NCBI RefSeq assembly: GCF_001652265.1 | Contig: NZ_LWBS01000198.1 | Span: 1-64,000, forward strand | Direction: 5' to 3' | DNA length: 64,000 nucleotides | From: Rhizobium leguminosarum | GTDB taxonomy: Bacteria; Pseudomonadota; Alphaproteobacteria; Rhizobiales; Rhizobiaceae | Part shown: positions 1 to 9,543 of the stretch, in pieces | Layout: each line of letters opens with the position of its first letter | How positions within the stretch are numbered: position 1 is the first letter of the stretch | The notes under the pieces: generated by a model | Database searches by the model: none | Seen by the model: the letters and a program-made list of their open reading frames with translations, nothing else | Told to the model about the DNA's origin: nothing | Program-made: the position numbers and the translations under genes

Positions 1-426
1 CAGCCTCAAAAGCCGTCGACAAAACCCGTTCCAAACTCGCGCCCAGAACACAAACCAGCAATCCGCCAATCCGCTTGAGTTTCTTTAGAACGAAAGACTT
101 CGTCGCCAGCAGCGCCGCCGCCCTCGTTCAGTGAGTGGGCTTATAGAACTAACCAATCTCATCCGTCAACACACCCAACCAAAGTTTTTTGACATTTTTG
201 TAACAGGTTGAAAATGAAGGGCTTTTGGCGCTCATCTCCAGAAACCAACAAATTCGCCGCCCGAATGGGTGGTTTTTGAGATTCGTTTTCGCCGAATCCC
301 GAAGAACGGCTTCGGCGAGGGAGACAAGGCTTATATGGGGCGCCCGGCGCAGAATTCCAGGGTGCTTGCCTATGCCGCGCCTCACTCGCTAGTTTGGCGA
401 TGAAGAAAGATCCGGCGGAGTGAAGA
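1..426. other. Left-edge region with no called gene
   Basis: No convincing gene was found here. On the minus strand a frame without an obvious start stays open from about position 117 to the left edge and would encode a basic then hydrophobic peptide (..VLKKLKRIGG.. followed by a Leu/Val-rich stretch). It may be the 5' part of a gene or leader that continues outside the window. The right part must hold the promoter of the cyclodeaminase-like gene, whose ribosome site GGAG (416-419) lies 6 bases before its ATG. Confidence 0.4.
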
Positions 427-1374
427 ATGCTTGTCCTCGATGAAGAACAGACGCGCGCGGCCTTGCCCTGGCCGGAACTGATCGAGGCGATCGCCCGCAT
501 GTTCCAGAGCGAATGCGTGATGCCGGTGCGTCATCACCATGAAATGGAGGTGCCGGATGAGGAGAGCGCCACACTGCTCCTGATGCCGGCCTGGGTTCCC
601 GGACGTTATGCCGGGGTAAAGACGGTCTCGGTCTTTCCAGGCAATGTGCGGCGGGGCCTGCCGGCAATCTTCGGAACCTATCTTCTTTCCTCCGGCGCCA
701 CCGGGGAAATGCTTGCCGCAATCGACGGCGGCGAGTTGACCGCGCGGCGGACGGCGGCGGCGTCAGCGCTGGCGGCCCGTCATCTCGCCCGTGCTGATGC
801 GGAGGAGATGCTCGTCTGTGGAACCGGACGGTTGTCGCTCAACCTGATGCTTGCCCATGGCACGATCCGGCCGATCAAGAGGTACCGGGTCTGGGGCCGT
901 AACGGGCAAGCGGCGGAAAAGATCGCAGCCGAAGCCCGGGCGCTCGGGCTCAATGCCGAAGCGGTCGCGGATGCTGAAGCCGCAGTGCGGACAGCCGATA
1001 TCATTTCCTGCGCCACGCTTTCCAGCGCGCCGCTGATATCAGGCGAATGGCTAAAGCCCGGCGCCCATCTCGATCTCGTCGGCGCCTTCAAGCCGAGCAT
1101 GCGCGAAAGCGACGACGAAGCCATCCGCCGTGCTTCGGTCTTTGTCGATACCCGCGCCGGCGCCATCAGCGAGGCGGGCGATATCGTCCAGCCGCTGAAA
1201 AGCGGTGTGCTGAAAGAAGGGGACATCAGGGCAGAACTTGCGGAACTCGTCAGCGGCGCCCATGGCGGACGAAGCCATGACGCTGAGATCACGCTGTTCA
1301 AGTCGGTCGGGGCGGCTTTGGAGGATCTCGCCGGGGCGATTCTTGCCCATGAGACAGTGACGGGCCGAAAGTGA
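427..1374 (+). CDS. Ornithine cyclodeaminase / mu-crystallin family protein
   Basis: A 315-residue NAD(P)-dependent enzyme of the ornithine cyclodeaminase / mu-crystallin fold. Family signatures are the substrate-side GVKTVSVFPGN segment (about residues 68-78), the ELTARRTAAAS helix (about 103-113), a Rossmann CGTGR loop (about 131-135) and KSVGAALEDLA near the C-terminus. Members convert ornithine to proline plus ammonia or reduce cyclic imino acids such as delta1-pyrroline-2-carboxylate. The GAFKPSMRE loop differs from the GGDCPGKTEL-type loop of true ornithine cyclodeaminases, so the reductase activity is at least as likely; substrate is unresolved. ATG has a good GGAG. Its stop overlaps the hrpB start (GTGA), suggesting translational coupling without an evident functional link. 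Confidence 0.85.
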   Translation: MLVLDEEQTRAALPWPELIEAIARMFQSECVMPVRHHHEMEVPDEESATLLLMPAWVPGRYAGVKTVSVFPGNVRRGLPAIFGTYLLSSGATGEMLAAIDGGELTARRTAAASALAARHLARADAEEMLVCGTGRLSLNLMLAHGTIRPIKRYRVWGRNGQAAEKIAAEARALGLNAEAVADAEAAVRTADIISCATLSSAPLISGEWLKPGAHLDLVGAFKPSMRESDDEAIRRASVFVDTRAGAISEAGDIVQPLKSGVLKEGDIRAELAELVSGAHGGRSHDAEITLFKSVGAALEDLAGAILAHETVTGRK

Positions 1375-3836
1375 CAATCAGTGCCTCCTTGCCGGATCTT
1401 CCGGTTTCAGATGTCCTGCCGGCCGTCGGTGCCGCGTTGGCCGAGCAGCGACGCGCCGTTCTTTCCGCACCGCCCGGCGCCGGCAAGACGACGCTGGTAC
1501 CACTTTACCTGCTTGGCCAGGGCTGGCGCGGCGACGGCAAGATCATCCTGCTGGAGCCGCGGCGGCTGGCGGCGCGGGCGGCAGCAAGCCGGATGGCATC
1601 GCTGATCGGCGAACAGGTCGGCGGGACGGTCGGCTACCGCATGCGCCTTGACAACAGGATATCGAGAGCGACACGGATCGAGGTGGTGACCGAAGGGGTT
1701 TTTGCCCGGATGATCCTCGACGATCCGGAACTGACCGGTGTCTCGACGGTGATCTTCGACGAATTCCATGAGCGTTCGCTGGACGCAGACTTCGGACTCG
1801 CTTTGGCGCTCGACGTCCAGTCGGCGCTGCGCGAGGATCTGCGCATCCTGGTGATGTCGGCGACCCTCGACGTCGAACGCGTGGCCGCCCTGCTCGACCA
1901 CCCACCGGTGATCGAAAGCCTCGGGCGCAGCTTTCCGATCGATATCCGTTACCAGGACCGGCCGGGCGGTGAACGCATCGAGGATGTTGTCACGCGGGCG
2001 ATACTCGATGCCCATGCCAATGAGGCGGGCTCGATCCTCGCTTTCCTGCCTGGCCAGGCGGAAATCACCCGGACCGTGGAACGCCTGCAGGGGCGATTCG
2101 GAGCCGAGACGCTGATTGCGCCGCTCTACGGCAATCTCAGCCAGAAGGAGCAGGATGCGGCGATCCGGCCGGCATCCCAGGGGACACGCAAGATCGTGCT
2201 TGCGACATCGATCGCCGAAACGTCGATTACCATCGACGGCGTCAGGATCGTAATCGACAGCGGGCTTCAGCGGCTGCCGGTGTTCGAGGCCTCGACTGGA
2301 ATCACACGGCTGGAGACGGTGCGCGTGTCGCGGGCCTCCGCCGATCAGCGGGCGGGCCGCGCCGGGAGAACGGAACCGGGCATCGCCGTCAGGCTGTGGC
2401 ACCAGGGACAGACGGCAGCGCTACCAGCCTTCACCCCGCCGCAGATCCTATCCAGCGATCTCTCGGGATTGGTGCTCGACCTCGCGCATTGGGGCGTTCA
2501 AGATCCGGCATCCCTCGCCTTCGTCGATCAGCCGCCGGAAACGACGCTGAGGGAAGCGCGGGTTCTGCTTGGCCAGCTCGGCGCCCTCGACAAGGACGGA
2601 GCGCTGACACCGCGCGGCAAGGTGATGCGCGATCTCGCTTTGCCGCCGCGGCTTGCCGCCATGGTCGTCTCGGCAGGGGAAGCGGGACACGCCCGGGATG
2701 CGGCGATGATCGCCGTGCTTCTCACCGAACAGGGGCTCGGCGGAACGAGTATCGATATCGAGGAGCGGCTGCGACGCTTCAAGGCCGAGCGGGGCGAAAG
2801 AGCGGAGGCCTCGCGGCGGCTAGCGGGACGGCTGGCAAGTGGCCTCGACAGGGTTTCCTCAACGGCGCCGGCGCTTGCCGGCCAGCTTCTGCTGCACGCA
2901 TTTCCGGATCGAATCGCACTTCAGCGCGGCGGGCGCGGCCGATTCGTGATGGCGAGCGGGCGCGGAGCGGAGCTGCCGGAAACCGAGAGGCTGGCCGGCA
3001 GCCAGATGCTGGTGATTGCCGATCTGACCGGACGGGCGGCGCAGGCGCGGGTTCTGGCGGCAGCTGAGGTGACGCGTGGCGACGTCGAAGCCGAGCTTCC
3101 CGGCGAGATCAAAACCGGCGACCAGATATTCTTCGACCGGCAAAGCCGGCAAGTCAGGGCGCGGCGGGCAACCCGGCTCGGCGCGATCGTCTTCGAAGAG
3201 ACGCCGTTGCCGCGACCTTCCGGGCCGGCAGTCACCCAGGCACTGGTGGAGGGGGTGCGCGAGCTGGGGCTCGATCAGCTTGCCTTCTCGAAGGAGGCCA
3301 TGCAGCTTCGCGAGCGGATCGGATTCCTTCACCGGATGATCGGCGAGCCCTGGCCTGATGTCAGCGACAGCGCCCTGCTTTCCCGGCTGGACGAGTGGTT
3401 CGGCCCCTTTCAGACCGAAGCCCGCGGCCTTTCCGAGATTTCCACAGCCGGGCTTTCGAACGGGCTGATATCGCTGGTGCCGCACGAATTGCAGCGTGAC
3501 CTTAGCCGGCTTGCGCCAACCCATTTCGAAGCGCCGACCGGCCAAAGGCATCCGATCCAATATGAGGGCGAGGAGCCGGTGCTGACCATCCGCGTGCAAG
3601 AGCTGTTTGGACTGAAGCAGCATCCAACCATTGCCGGTGGGCGCCTGCCACTGCTGCTCGAGCTCACCTCGCCGGCGCACCGGCCGATCCAGACGACACG
3701 CGACCTGCCGGGCTTCTGGGCCGGCTCGTGGAGGGATGTGCGTGCAGATATGCGCGGCCGCTATCCCCGGCATCCCTGGCCGGAGCGACCGGAGGATGCG
3801 TTGCCGACGACACGGGCAAAACCGCGTGGTACATGA
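1371..3836 (+). CDS. hrpB: ATP-dependent RNA helicase HrpB
   Basis: An 821-residue DEAH-type helicase, the usual HrpB length. Visible motifs in order: Walker A PPGAGKTT (about 33-41), DEFHE box II (about 130), SATLD motif III, TSIAETSITI, and QRAGRAGR motif VI, followed by the long HrpB-specific C-terminal region ending near WPERPEDALP. It is a superfamily 2 helicase expected to remodel RNA in the cytoplasm; its precise substrate in bacteria is poorly defined. It starts at GTG 1371, overlapping the stop of the upstream cyclodeaminase-like gene by four bases. Its own stop overlaps or abuts the actS start region, so the three genes may be one transcript. Confidence 0.95.
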   Translation: MTISASLPDLPVSDVLPAVGAALAEQRRAVLSAPPGAGKTTLVPLYLLGQGWRGDGKIILLEPRRLAARAAASRMASLIGEQVGGTVGYRMRLDNRISRATRIEVVTEGVFARMILDDPELTGVSTVIFDEFHERSLDADFGLALALDVQSALREDLRILVMSATLDVERVAALLDHPPVIESLGRSFPIDIRYQDRPGGERIEDVVTRAILDAHANEAGSILAFLPGQAEITRTVERLQGRFGAETLIAPLYGNLSQKEQDAAIRPASQGTRKIVLATSIAETSITIDGVRIVIDSGLQRLPVFEASTGITRLETVRVSRASADQRAGRAGRTEPGIAVRLWHQGQTAALPAFTPPQILSSDLSGLVLDLAHWGVQDPASLAFVDQPPETTLREARVLLGQLGALDKDGALTPRGKVMRDLALPPRLAAMVVSAGEAGHARDAAMIAVLLTEQGLGGTSIDIEERLRRFKAERGERAEASRRLAGRLASGLDRVSSTAPALAGQLLLHAFPDRIALQRGGRGRFVMASGRGAELPETERLAGSQMLVIADLTGRAAQARVLAAAEVTRGDVEAELPGEIKTGDQIFFDRQSRQVRARRATRLGAIVFEETPLPRPSGPAVTQALVEGVRELGLDQLAFSKEAMQLRERIGFLHRMIGEPWPDVSDSALLSRLDEWFGPFQTEARGLSEISTAGLSNGLISLVPHELQRDLSRLAPTHFEAPTGQRHPIQYEGEEPVLTIRVQELFGLKQHPTIAGGRLPLLLELTSPAHRPIQTTRDLPGFWAGSWRDVRADMRGRYPRHPWPERPEDALPTTRAKPRGT

Positions 3837-3859
3837 GGGCCATTCAAGGAGCCCTCGGC

Positions 3860-5188
3860 ATGATCGACAAGCCTGGCATGATCGACAAGACGGAAGGCTA
3901 TACGTTGGAGGACCGGCACAACAGCCGCAGGCTGCGCCTGCAGACACTGGTGCGGCTGCGCTGGCTTGCCGTCGGCGGACAGGCGCTGACGGTTTTCATC
4001 GTTGCCTTCTGGCTGAAATTTCCCTTGCCGCTGATTGCCAGCTCTTCGCTGATCGCCGCGCTTGCCTGGGTGAATTTTTACCTGACGATCCGCTATCCAC
4101 CGACGCATCGGCTGGAACCGCCAGCCGCCTTTGCCCTGCTCGGCTTCGACCTTTTGCAGCTCTGCGCGCTGCTCTTCATCACCGGCGGCCTTGCCAATCC
4201 TTTCGCAGCGCTTGTCTGCGTGCCCGTCATCATTTCCTTTGCCTCGCAGCCGATCCGCTACAGCACCGCGCTGATCGGCTTTGCGATGGTCTGCATCACG
4301 GTGCTTGCCTTTTCGCCCTTCCCGCTGCCCTGGTTCGACGGGGTCGAGATCAATGTGCACAACGTTATGCAGTTCGGTGTCTGGTGCTCGATCGCCTCGA
4401 CTATGGCGTTTGCCGCCTTCTATGCCTATCGAGTCTCGATGGAAGCGAGCCAGCTTGCCGATGCGCTGGCGGCGACCGAACTGGTGCTGCAGCGGGAAAA
4501 GCACCTATCCCAACTCGATGGGCTGGCGGCTGCGGCCGCCCATGAGCTCGGTACGCCACTTGCGACGATCAGCGTCGTCGCCAAGGAAATGGAGCGGGAG
4601 CTCAAGGACGACGATCGTTTCCGCGAGGACGTGATGCTGCTGCGCAGCCAGAGCGAACGCTGCCGCGACATCCTGCGGCGGCTGACGACGCTTTCCTCCG
4701 AAGGCGAGGCGCATATGCGCCGGCTGCCGCTTTCCTCGATGATCGAGGAGATCGTCGCGCCGCACCGGGAATTCGGTATCGCTCTCGAGCTCATCGAAAA
4801 GAGCCCGCGCAAGGGTGAGCCGGTCACCGACCGCAATGCCGGCATCATGTACGGGCTCGGCAATCTGATCGAAAACGCCGTCGATTACGCGCGGGAGAAA
4901 GTGACCGTCACAGTCGAGCACGATCACGACAAAGTGCTGATCGTCATCGAGGACGACGGTAACGGTTATGCGCCTGATATTCTGACGCGGATCGGCGAGC
5001 CCTATGTGACCAAGCGGCAGAAGGAGGATACGGCCGGTGGCCTCGGGCTCGGGCTTTTCATCGCCAAAACCCTGCTGGAGCGCTCGGGGGCGTCGCTGGT
5101 TTTCGAGAACCGCGATCCGGAAAGTGCGGGCGCGCGTATTCGAATCGAATGGCCGCGCATGCTGATCGACGCAAATTCGACAAAATGA
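3860..5188 (+). CDS. actS: Redox sensor histidine kinase ActS/RegB
   Basis: Sensor kinase of the RegB/PrrB/ActS family, 442 residues from ATG 3860, which has AAGGAG eight bases upstream; an ATG at 3833 overlapping hrpB is the alternative. The N-terminal half has about six hydrophobic segments, including the quinone-binding GGLANPF box. The H-box AAAHELGTPLAT carries the phospho-His at about residue 228. The conserved redox cysteine (SERCRDIL, about Cys268) follows, matching RegB His225 and Cys265. N, G1 and G2 boxes (NLIENA, EDDGNGY, GGLGLGLF) complete the ATPase. Together with ActR it should control redox-, CO2-, nitrogen- or acid-responsive genes. ActR lies 67 bases downstream. Confidence 0.95.
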   Translation: MIDKPGMIDKTEGYTLEDRHNSRRLRLQTLVRLRWLAVGGQALTVFIVAFWLKFPLPLIASSSLIAALAWVNFYLTIRYPPTHRLEPPAAFALLGFDLLQLCALLFITGGLANPFAALVCVPVIISFASQPIRYSTALIGFAMVCITVLAFSPFPLPWFDGVEINVHNVMQFGVWCSIASTMAFAAFYAYRVSMEASQLADALAATELVLQREKHLSQLDGLAAAAAHELGTPLATISVVAKEMERELKDDDRFREDVMLLRSQSERCRDILRRLTTLSSEGEAHMRRLPLSSMIEEIVAPHREFGIALELIEKSPRKGEPVTDRNAGIMYGLGNLIENAVDYAREKVTVTVEHDHDKVLIVIEDDGNGYAPDILTRIGEPYVTKRQKEDTAGGLGLGLFIAKTLLERSGASLVFENRDPESAGARIRIEWPRMLIDANSTK

Positions 5189-5255
5189 CTTTGTCGGCAT
5201 AAACAGGATATAGCGGTTAACGCAGATCGGGCGCTCAATCGCCGGGACCGAGACG

Positions 5256-5834
5256 ATGACAGAACAGAATCATGACAATTTCGCCGCGTCGGACGAGGAT
5301 CATATCGGTCCCGACGCCAGCCTGCTGATCGTCGACGACGACGGGCCGTTCCTGCGCCGCCTGGCGCGGGCGATGGAGACGCGCGGCTTCCAGGTGGAGA
5401 CGGCCGAATCAGTGGCGGAAGGCGTTGCGAAGTCGAGAGGCCGGCCGCCGAAATATGCGGTGGTCGATCTTCGGCTCGGCGACGGCAATGGGCTCGACGT
5501 CATCGAGGCGATCCGCCAGCGACGTGACGACACCAGGATCATCGTGCTGACCGGCTATGGCAATATCGCAACGGCGGTGACGGCCGTGAAGCTTGGCGCT
5601 GTCGACTACCTCGCAAAGCCTGCGGATGCCGACGACGTGTTTTCGGCGCTGACGCAGCGGCCGGGCGAAAAGGCCGAGCTTCCCGAAAATCCGATGTCGG
5701 CCGACCGGGTGCGCTGGGAGCATATCCAGCGGGTCTATGAAATGTGCGAGCGCAATGTTTCCGAAACGGCGCGCCGGCTCAACATGCACCGGCGGACGCT
5801 GCAGCGTATCCTTGCCAAACGCGCGCCGAAATAG
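5256..5834 (+). CDS. actR: Response regulator ActR/RegA
   Basis: A 192-residue response regulator of the RegA/PrrA/ActR family. It has an N-terminal receiver domain (acidic pocket DDD near 27-29, phospho-acceptor Asp about 71 in VVDLRLGDG, Lys in LAKPAD), a proline-containing linker and a C-terminal Fis-type helix-turn-helix (SETARRLNMHRRTLQRIL, about 168-185). RegA homologues are unusually conserved across alphaproteobacteria and bind DNA as the partner of the kinase encoded just upstream. It ends 16 bases from the convergent mmcB stop; no strong terminator is visible between the two. Confidence 0.95.
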   Translation: MTEQNHDNFAASDEDHIGPDASLLIVDDDGPFLRRLARAMETRGFQVETAESVAEGVAKSRGRPPKYAVVDLRLGDGNGLDVIEAIRQRRDDTRIIVLTGYGNIATAVTAVKLGAVDYLAKPADADDVFSALTQRPGEKAELPENPMSADRVRWEHIQRVYEMCERNVSETARRLNMHRRTLQRILAKRAPK

Positions 5835-5850
5835 ACAGCATAGCGCGGCA

Positions 5851-6345
5851 TCAGACATCATCCACGTTGAACGGTTTTCCGTTCGCCCATTCGGCCATCA
5901 GCAGCCTCTGTGCGGCGGCGCGCGAGAAACTGAGCGTGACCGACTTACGCGTTGCGGGCGCCATGCGGTGCTCCGGCGCCTCGCGAATCATATGCGCGCC
6001 ATAACCATCCGACAGGAACAGCCCGCATTCCTCGGGAAAGATCTCGATCGGCACGTCCTTGTGAGTCGCAAAGAACAGGCGGTCGCAATGCAGCCTGTAT
6101 TCCGGCCATTTGCGATCCACCCTGAAATCTTCGATCGACGTCTTGATTTCGATGATCCAGACTTCGCCCTTTTCCGAAAGAGTGATCAGATCGGCGCGGC
6201 GGCCGCTGGCCAGCGGCAGCTCGGGCAGCACGGCGTGACGCATTTCATGCAGCAATATCTGCGTTCCGCGCCGCACCATCATGGCCCTGTCCGATTGCCG
6301 GCCATCGATTAACGGATTGTTATTGTAAACGCTCAAAATCGTCAT
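5851..6345 (-). CDS. mmcB: MmcB family DNA repair protein
   Basis: A 164-residue protein of the MmcB (DUF1052) family, found mainly in alphaproteobacteria. The pattern RRADLITL..EVWIIEIKTS is a PD-(D/E)XK nuclease-like core (Asp, then Glu-x-Lys). In Caulobacter mmcB loss sensitises cells to mitomycin C and alters damage-induced mutagenesis, hence the repair assignment. The gene converges on actR and is divergent from the L,D-transpeptidase gene; promoters for both must lie in 6346-6525. I did not see the alphaproteobacterial LexA motif GTTC-N7-GTTC there. Confidence 0.88.
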   Translation of the reverse strand: MTILSVYNNNPLIDGRQSDRAMMVRRGTQILLHEMRHAVLPELPLASGRRADLITLSEKGEVWIIEIKTSIEDFRVDRKWPEYRLHCDRLFFATHKDVPIEIFPEECGLFLSDGYGAHMIREAPEHRMAPATRKSVTLSFSRAAAQRLLMAEWANGKPFNVDDV

Positions 6346-6525
6346 GGATAACCATCAGAGGGGCTGGCGCGTTGTTGCAAAAAAACCATGCGCTTCTAAT
6401 TTGCGCAGCAGACGGATTTGTCGCGCTGCAGTAGCCTTGCAAAGCGCAAGTTAATCGAAAATAAACCATAATCAACGATGGTCGAAAGACCATTCTCCCT
6501 TGCCCCAAAACTTCAAGAGTCATCA

Positions 6526-7209
6526 ATGCGCATCTGCAATGCATTCCCTGTATTTGGCCTGCTGGCGACGCTCGCTCTGGCCGGTTGCTCAACGACATCA
6601 GACAGCGCATCCGTCGACGACAAGGGCGCAGGCCCGACGGTACAGACAGCACAGATCTTCAACGAGGCCTACGGCGTGACGAAAGATGCCGGATACTCTC
6701 TGCCGGCGATACCGATCGACAGGGTCAAGCCGCAGTTCCGCCGCCAGGTCGTCAGCTACCAGACCACCGAGCGCCCCGGTACGATCATCGTTAACACGCG
6801 CGAGCGCTTCCTCTACTACATCCTGGCCAACGGCAAGGCGATGCGCTACGGCATCGGCGTCGGCAAGCAGGGCTTCGCATGGGCCGGCACCGCCTACGTC
6901 GCCTGGAAGCAGGAATGGCCGAACTGGCACCCGCCAAAGGAAATGGCCGTCCGCCGGCCCGATCTCGCCAAGTACGTCGAAGACGGTATGGGCCCGGGCC
7001 TCACCAATCCTCTCGGCGCACGCGCCATGTATCTCTTCAACGAGGACGGCAAGGACACGCTCTTCCGCCTGCACGGCACGCCGGAATGGGCCTCGATCGG
7101 CACCGCCGCTTCCTCGGGCTGCATTCGCCTGATGAACCAGGATGTCATCGACCTGTACAGCCGCGTCCGTCCCGGCAAAGGCACGTCCAAGGTCGTCGTC
7201 ATTCAGTAA
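6526..7209 (+). CDS. L,D-transpeptidase (YkuD domain) lipoprotein
   Basis: A 227-residue exported enzyme of the ErfK/YbiS/YcfS/YnhG type. ATG 6526 is chosen because it gives a clean lipoprotein signal peptide ending LALAGC, with Cys about 22 as lipid anchor; an in-frame ATG at 6478 would put 16 extra residues before it. The YkuD domain shows the HGTPEWASIG motif and the catalytic SSGCIRLMNQD motif with Cys and Arg. Such enzymes form 3-3 peptidoglycan cross-links or attach lipoproteins to peptidoglycan in the periplasm; Rhizobiales depend heavily on them for unipolar growth. A strong hairpin terminator follows 23 bases after the stop. Confidence 0.93.
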   Translation: MRICNAFPVFGLLATLALAGCSTTSDSASVDDKGAGPTVQTAQIFNEAYGVTKDAGYSLPAIPIDRVKPQFRRQVVSYQTTERPGTIIVNTRERFLYYILANGKAMRYGIGVGKQGFAWAGTAYVAWKQEWPNWHPPKEMAVRRPDLAKYVEDGMGPGLTNPLGARAMYLFNEDGKDTLFRLHGTPEWASIGTAASSGCIRLMNQDVIDLYSRVRPGKGTSKVVVIQ

Positions 7210-7232
7210 GATAATTATCGAATTCGGTATAA

Positions 7233-7267
7233 AAAAGGCCGCCGGACTGTCGTCCCGGCGGCCTTTT
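7233..7267. terminator. Bidirectional intrinsic terminator between ldt and glcB
   Basis: Perfect 13-bp inverted repeat (7233-7245 and 7255-7267) with a 9-nt loop. It has A residues before and T residues after the GC-rich stem, so it can terminate both converging genes. Confidence 0.9.
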
Positions 7268-7286
7268 CGCATTCTCCGTCAAGCCG

Positions 7287-9458
7287 TCACGCGGCCTGTT
7301 TCGCCTTGAGTTCGAGACGGCGGCGGTGAAGCACCGGCTCGGTGTAGCCGTTCGGCTGTTCCCTACCCTTCAAGACGAGATCGAGGGCGGCCTGGAAGGC
7401 GATCGAATCATCGAAATTGCCGGCCATCGGCTGATAGGCGGGATCCGACGCATTCTGCCGATCGACGACGGCGGCCATACGCTTCATCGTCTCGACGATC
7501 TGAGCTTCGGTGACAACCTTGTGGTGCAGCCAGTTCGCCATATGCTGGGCCGAAATGCGCAAAGTAGCGCGATCTTCCATCAGGCCGACATTGTTGATGT
7601 CAGGCACCTTTGAGCAACCGACGCCCTGATCGACCCAGCGCACAACATAACCAAGAATGCCTTGGGCATTGTTATCGAGCTCGCGTTGGATTTCCTCCGG
7701 CGTCCAGTTCGGCCGCACCGCGACCGGCACGGAGAGAATGTCGGACAGCTTGGCGCGGGCGCGGTCCTTCAGTCCCTGTTGGACACGAGCGACATTGACC
7801 CGGTGGTAATGGGTGGCGTGCAGGGTTGCAGCCGTCGGCGACGGAACCCAGGCGGTGTTGGCGCCGGCCTTCGGGTGGGCGATCTTCTGTTCGAGCATCG
7901 CCGCCATCAGATCCGGCATCGCCCACATGCCCTTGCCGATCTGGGCGTGGCCGGAAAGGCCGCATTCGAGGCCGATGTCGACATTCCAGTTCTCATAGGC
8001 GGAAATCCACGCCGCCTGGCGCATGTCGCCCTTGCGAATCATCGGGCCGGCTTCCATCGAGGTGTGGATCTCATCTCCGGTGCGATCAAGGAAGCCGGTA
8101 TTGATGAAGACGACGCGCTCGCGGGCAGCGCGGATACATTCCTTGAGGTTGACGGTCGTGCGGCGCTCCTCATCCATGATGCCCATCTTAATGGTGTTGC
8201 GCGGTAGGCCAAGCGCATCTTCGACCCGCGAGAAGATTTCGACGGCGAAGGCGACTTCCTCGGGGCCGTGCATCTTCGGCTTGACCACATACATGGAGCC
8301 GGTGCGGGAATTCTTCCGCCGCCCGGATGGGCCGATATCGTAAAGCGCGATCAGGCCGGTGATCACAGCATCCATGATGCCTTCAGGCACCTCGTTGCCG
8401 TCGCGGTCGAGGATCGCCGGATTGGTCATGAGGTGGCCGACATTGCGCACCAGCATCAGCGAGCGGCGATGCACCTCGAAGGAGGTGCCGTCCGGACCGG
8501 AATATTGCAGATCCGGATTGAGTCTGCGGATGAAGCTCGCTCCGCCCTTTGCCACCTCTTCCTGCAGGTCGCCTTTCATCAGACCGAGCCAATTGCGATA
8601 GACGACGACCTTGTCCTCGGCATCGACAGCGGCAATCGAATCCTCGCAGTCCATGATTGTCGTGATTGCCGATTCCAGCCTGACATCGGAAATATGAGCC
8701 GGATCGGCTTTCCCGATCGTTGTCGCCGCATCGATGACGATTTCGATGTGAATGCCGTTGTTCTTCAGGAGAATATGCGTTGGAGCGGTCGGATCTCCGC
8801 GGTAGCCGGCAAAATGGCTGCCGTCCGTCAGCATTGCCTGCTCGCCGTCGATCGATCTGACGACCAGCGCTCCATCCTTGACGGCAAAGCTTCCGACGTC
8901 CTTCCAGCGGCAGTCCTGCAGCGGCGCTGACGTATCGAGGAAATCGCGGACCCAGGCGATGACCTTCTCGCCGCGCTTCGGATTGTAGCCCTTACCCTTC
9001 TCGGCGCCGTCGCTCTCGGGAATCGCGTCCGTACCGTAGAGCGCATCATAGAGCGAGCCCCAGCGAGCATTGGCGGCGTTCAAGGCGTAACGGGCGTTCA
9101 TGACGGGAACGACGAGCTGCGGGCCGGCGATCGAGGCGATCTCCGGATCGACATTGTCGGTCGAAACCTGGAAGTCCGAGCCTTCGGGCAGGAGATAGCC
9201 GATTTCGCGGAGGAAGGACTGGTAGTCGTCCATATCCGCCGGGGCGCCGTGCCTGCGATACCAGTCGTCGATCTTTACCTGCAGCTCGTCGCGTTTTGCC
9301 AGCAATGCACGATTTTTCGGGGCGAGATCGTGGACTACAGCCGAAAAATCGGCAAAGAACTTGTCCGCATCGACAGCCAGACCCGGCAGCACCTCCTTGA
9401 CGAGGAAATCATGAAGGACGGTTTCGATGGCAAGACCGTTCTTATCAACGCGGCTCAT
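7287..9458 (-). CDS. glcB: Malate synthase G
   Basis: Malate synthase isoform G, which condenses glyoxylate with acetyl-CoA to malate in the glyoxylate or glycolate pathway. From ATG 9458 it has 723 residues, the classic length for monomeric isoform G (about 720-730). AGGGAG lies 8 bases upstream of this start; starting further upstream would add 18 atypical residues. Characteristic segments are [13 protein letters not shown] (metal and substrate site), [35 protein letters not shown] and a C-terminal [15 protein letters not shown]. It lies downstream of the P450 and DUF1402 genes on the same strand with an 85-base gap, so it probably has its own promoter. Confidence 0.97.
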   Translation of the reverse strand: MSRVDKNGLAIETVLHDFLVKEVLPGLAVDADKFFADFSAVVHDLAPKNRALLAKRDELQVKIDDWYRRHGAPADMDDYQSFLREIGYLLPEGSDFQVSTDNVDPEIASIAGPQLVVPVMNARYALNAANARWGSLYDALYGTDAIPESDGAEKGKGYNPKRGEKVIAWVRDFLDTSAPLQDCRWKDVGSFAVKDGALVVRSIDGEQAMLTDGSHFAGYRGDPTAPTHILLKNNGIHIEIVIDAATTIGKADPAHISDVRLESAITTIMDCEDSIAAVDAEDKVVVYRNWLGLMKGDLQEEVAKGGASFIRRLNPDLQYSGPDGTSFEVHRRSLMLVRNVGHLMTNPAILDRDGNEVPEGIMDAVITGLIALYDIGPSGRRKNSRTGSMYVVKPKMHGPEEVAFAVEIFSRVEDALGLPRNTIKMGIMDEERRTTVNLKECIRAARERVVFINTGFLDRTGDEIHTSMEAGPMIRKGDMRQAAWISAYENWNVDIGLECGLSGHAQIGKGMWAMPDLMAAMLEQKIAHPKAGANTAWVPSPTAATLHATHYHRVNVARVQQGLKDRARAKLSDILSVPVAVRPNWTPEEIQRELDNNAQGILGYVVRWVDQGVGCSKVPDINNVGLMEDRATLRISAQHMANWLHHKVVTEAQIVETMKRMAAVVDRQNASDPAYQPMAGNFDDSIAFQAALDLVLKGREQPNGYTEPVLHRRRLELKAKQAA

Positions 9459-9543
9459 GCGGCATTCTCCCTGGCAACGACTTTGAATGCTGCCACTTTG
9501 CCCGGCTTTCATTCATAGTCAATTCTGCAATAATTCGAAAGAT

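Noticed and set aside
2859..3947. 362-codon minus-strand open frame over hrpB
   Set aside because: Antisense to the HrpB C-terminal region; no ribosome site or domain.
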